Shown: positions 62,482-64,000 of the stretch, one piece after another | Position numbering within the stretch: position 1 is the first letter of the stretch | Layout: the number at the start of each line of letters is the position of its first letter | Origin: Channallabes apus | Taxonomy: Eukaryota; Chordata; Actinopteri; Siluriformes; Clariidae | Length of the DNA: 64,000 bases | Assembly (NCBI GenBank): GCA_030522415.1 | Contig: CM060124.1 | Location: 30,254,754-30,318,753 of the forward strand | Direction of reading: 5' to 3' | The notes under the pieces: generated by a model | Database searches by the model: none | What the model was told of the DNA's origin: nothing | The model's input: only the letters and a program-made list of their open reading frames with translations | Translations under genes and position numbers: made by a program

Positions 62482-64000
62482 ACCAGCGACAGATAATGAG
62501 TCACTGGCTTTGCAAATTTCCGAAATAGAAGCGGCGCTACTACACTTAACAAGCGTTTCGCACAGTTCTGAAGAGGTAGATAATGATGAGTCATCACATT
62601 ATCAAACATTGATAAATCAAATAAAAGCCCTCCGCCAGCCCGAATCTGTAAATGACGACGAGGGTGGCATAAGTCAGCCTGAACAGCAGATATTAACAGA
62701 TAATGCTTCTAACCCCGAGTCTCTAGCTTCGCGACTCGCTCAAATAGAAAACACGCTGCTACAGCTGTCAAACATAAATAATCAGGTAACCTGTAACCAA
62801 GTGTTCGAAACAGATCAAGTAGGCCGAGGAGGTGATGATGTTGACGCCACACTAATGCAACCCCCCGCTGATCAACCCTGTTCTAGCGCAAACCCCCCTG
62901 CTGAAATTATCTCCAACGAGCCCCGGGTGATGACGAGGTCCCGATTTAATAATATAGAAATTAGACAATTATTAAATATACCGCAGAGCGATGTGGCTGA
63001 TTACGGCTCTTTTTATGGGAACGTGATGGGTGGCGTGTATGACATAGTCGATAAGGCGCTTTCATACGCTCAAGAGGGTGACGTGCTACAGCTAGAATTA
63101 AGAGGCGAGAGCCTGAGAAGCGGTCTCTCTTCCACGTTACGGGTCTCCGAAGGAGCAGATCTCACGGTTTTCCAGGATTTACTAGACCGTCTAGTGCAGT
63201 CTAACATGTCTGTGTTGGGCGACAGAACCCTAGAGCTAGTCGTCCAGATTGTTAGAAATCAACGAGGGGGTGGTGGTGTCAAGAGGTTGTTGCAGAAAAC
63301 GCTGGACTGTGAAATCCTTAAAAAGAAGCAGAGATTTCTCTACGTAGTCGATAATCCCGCTAATCAGTTATGCTTCGCTATCAACCTCGCTCATTTGCTT
63401 CACCCCGAAATCACAGATGCTGCAGCTGAAACGCTCGCTCGGGAGATACAGACAAAGGCGGGGTTGTCAGAGCATACCCCTGTTTCGTTTTCAGACATCC
63501 ATAATTTCGAGCGTGTGTTGGATTGTAAAATTGTAGTGTTTTACAGAACCGAGGCGAGAGAGACCTTGGCTAATTTTCAAACTTCCTCTCCATGGAAAGC
63601 CACAACGTTGTTTTTATTCCTGTTCCAGAATCATTATTACGGTTTAAAAAATGTCACCGCTTTTCTAGGAGTGAGGAAGGTTTGCGAATTCTGTTACATG
63701 GGCTACGACAACGCTCTTTCACATATATGCAGTGGTCATTGCAACGTGTGTCTGGATTCGGGTTGTAAACAGCACGATTCGCACTATATAACGTGTAGTC
63801 AGTGTAATAGATCTTGTCGCTCTTCCTACTGTCTAGCTAAGCATAAGGTGAAAAATTGGCATCCGTTAGCTGGTGTTTACGCGAGTCAATGCGATACGGT
63901 GAAGAAATGTGTAATGTGCAAAAGACTGTATACCGTGAGTTTGACTAAGCCTTCAGATCCTCACGAATGCCCCTTGTTTAAGTGTATGATTTGCGGTCAG
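62471..64000 (+). CDS. Virus-type family B DNA polymerase, N-terminal part (runs off the window)
   Basis: An open frame of 510 codons from 62471 to the window end without a stop. After a low-complexity acidic part come a globular region (VMGGVYDIVDKALSYA, VQIVRNQRGGGGVK), a segment YVVDNPANQLCFAINLAHLL, then NHYYGLKNVTAFLG and a Cys-rich series (CEFC, CNVC, CSQC, CVMC, HEC, CMIC). This order resembles what I recall of the N-terminal half of large, protein-primed-type B polymerases (DNA_pol_B_2) found in animal genomes and in adintovirus/Maverick-like elements. Exonuclease and polymerase domains would lie beyond the window. Identification rests on remembered domain order, not a search. Confidence 0.55.

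Noticed and set aside
62479..62510. Programmed frameshift in the polymerase-like gene
   Set aside because: No clear slippery site or pseudoknot seen at the overlap; an indel is simpler. Kept only as an open question in the findings.
1..64000. CRISPR arrays, operons, ribosome binding sites
   Set aside because: Simple repeats are microsatellites or minisatellites without spacers; the DNA is eukaryotic.

Overview
The window looks like a fragment of a teleost nuclear genome, probably an otophysan (catfish-like) fish. This rests on many Tc1-like transposons with DD34E transposases, a tRNA-headed SINE ending in CATTCATT units, L2-, Rex1- and Tx1-type LINEs, sushi-type gypsy elements, short GT-AG introns and a fish CD22/Siglec-like immune gene. 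No prokaryotic features, rRNA genes or intact tRNA genes were seen. Species cannot be read from the sequence alone.

Layout. 1-3.4 kb: a decayed gypsy pol with its 3' LTR, inserted in a Tc1 remnant. 3.4-9 kb: a partial duplicate of the 3' tail of a CD22-like gene, split by a Tc1 element that carries a LINE and a SINE. 9.7-12.5 kb: one Tc1 nested in another. 12.5-16.3 kb: AT-rich sequence with two inverted-repeat structures. 16.4-18.3 kb: a Tc1 element with an open 340-residue transposase. 18.8-33.5 kb, minus strand: a CD22/Siglec-like receptor gene (signal peptide, V-type Ig, second Ig, transmembrane segment, tail exons with ITIMs). Its introns hold several Tc1 elements, one with an open 340-residue transposase, a hAT MITE, a putative retroviral LTR with tandem kappaB sites, a small TATA-driven two-exon ORF and a SAMD3-like exon fragment.

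35.8-49.3 kb: one Tx1-type LINE opened by successive insertions: a Tc1 (itself split by an L2), a Rex1-like fragment, and a sushi-type gypsy with a 5-bp target duplication. 49.3-59.5 kb: SINEs, microsatellites, a hAT MITE and a family of about 1-kb repeats with tRNA-like promoter boxes, whose modules occur in cyclically permuted order.

60.9-64 kb is the part least like the rest. A TATA box leads into a six-exon gene with phase-1 introns of 88-97 nt, coding for an acidic, Ser-rich, Arg-rich protein. It is followed by a long open frame that runs off the window and resembles the Cys-rich N-terminal half of virus-type family B DNA polymerases. This may be the edge of an endogenous DNA virus or a polymerase-encoding giant transposon.

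The only clear host gene is the CD22-like receptor, whose tail exons were duplicated. Most other coding sequence is from mobile elements, largely broken by frameshifts, stops and nested insertions.
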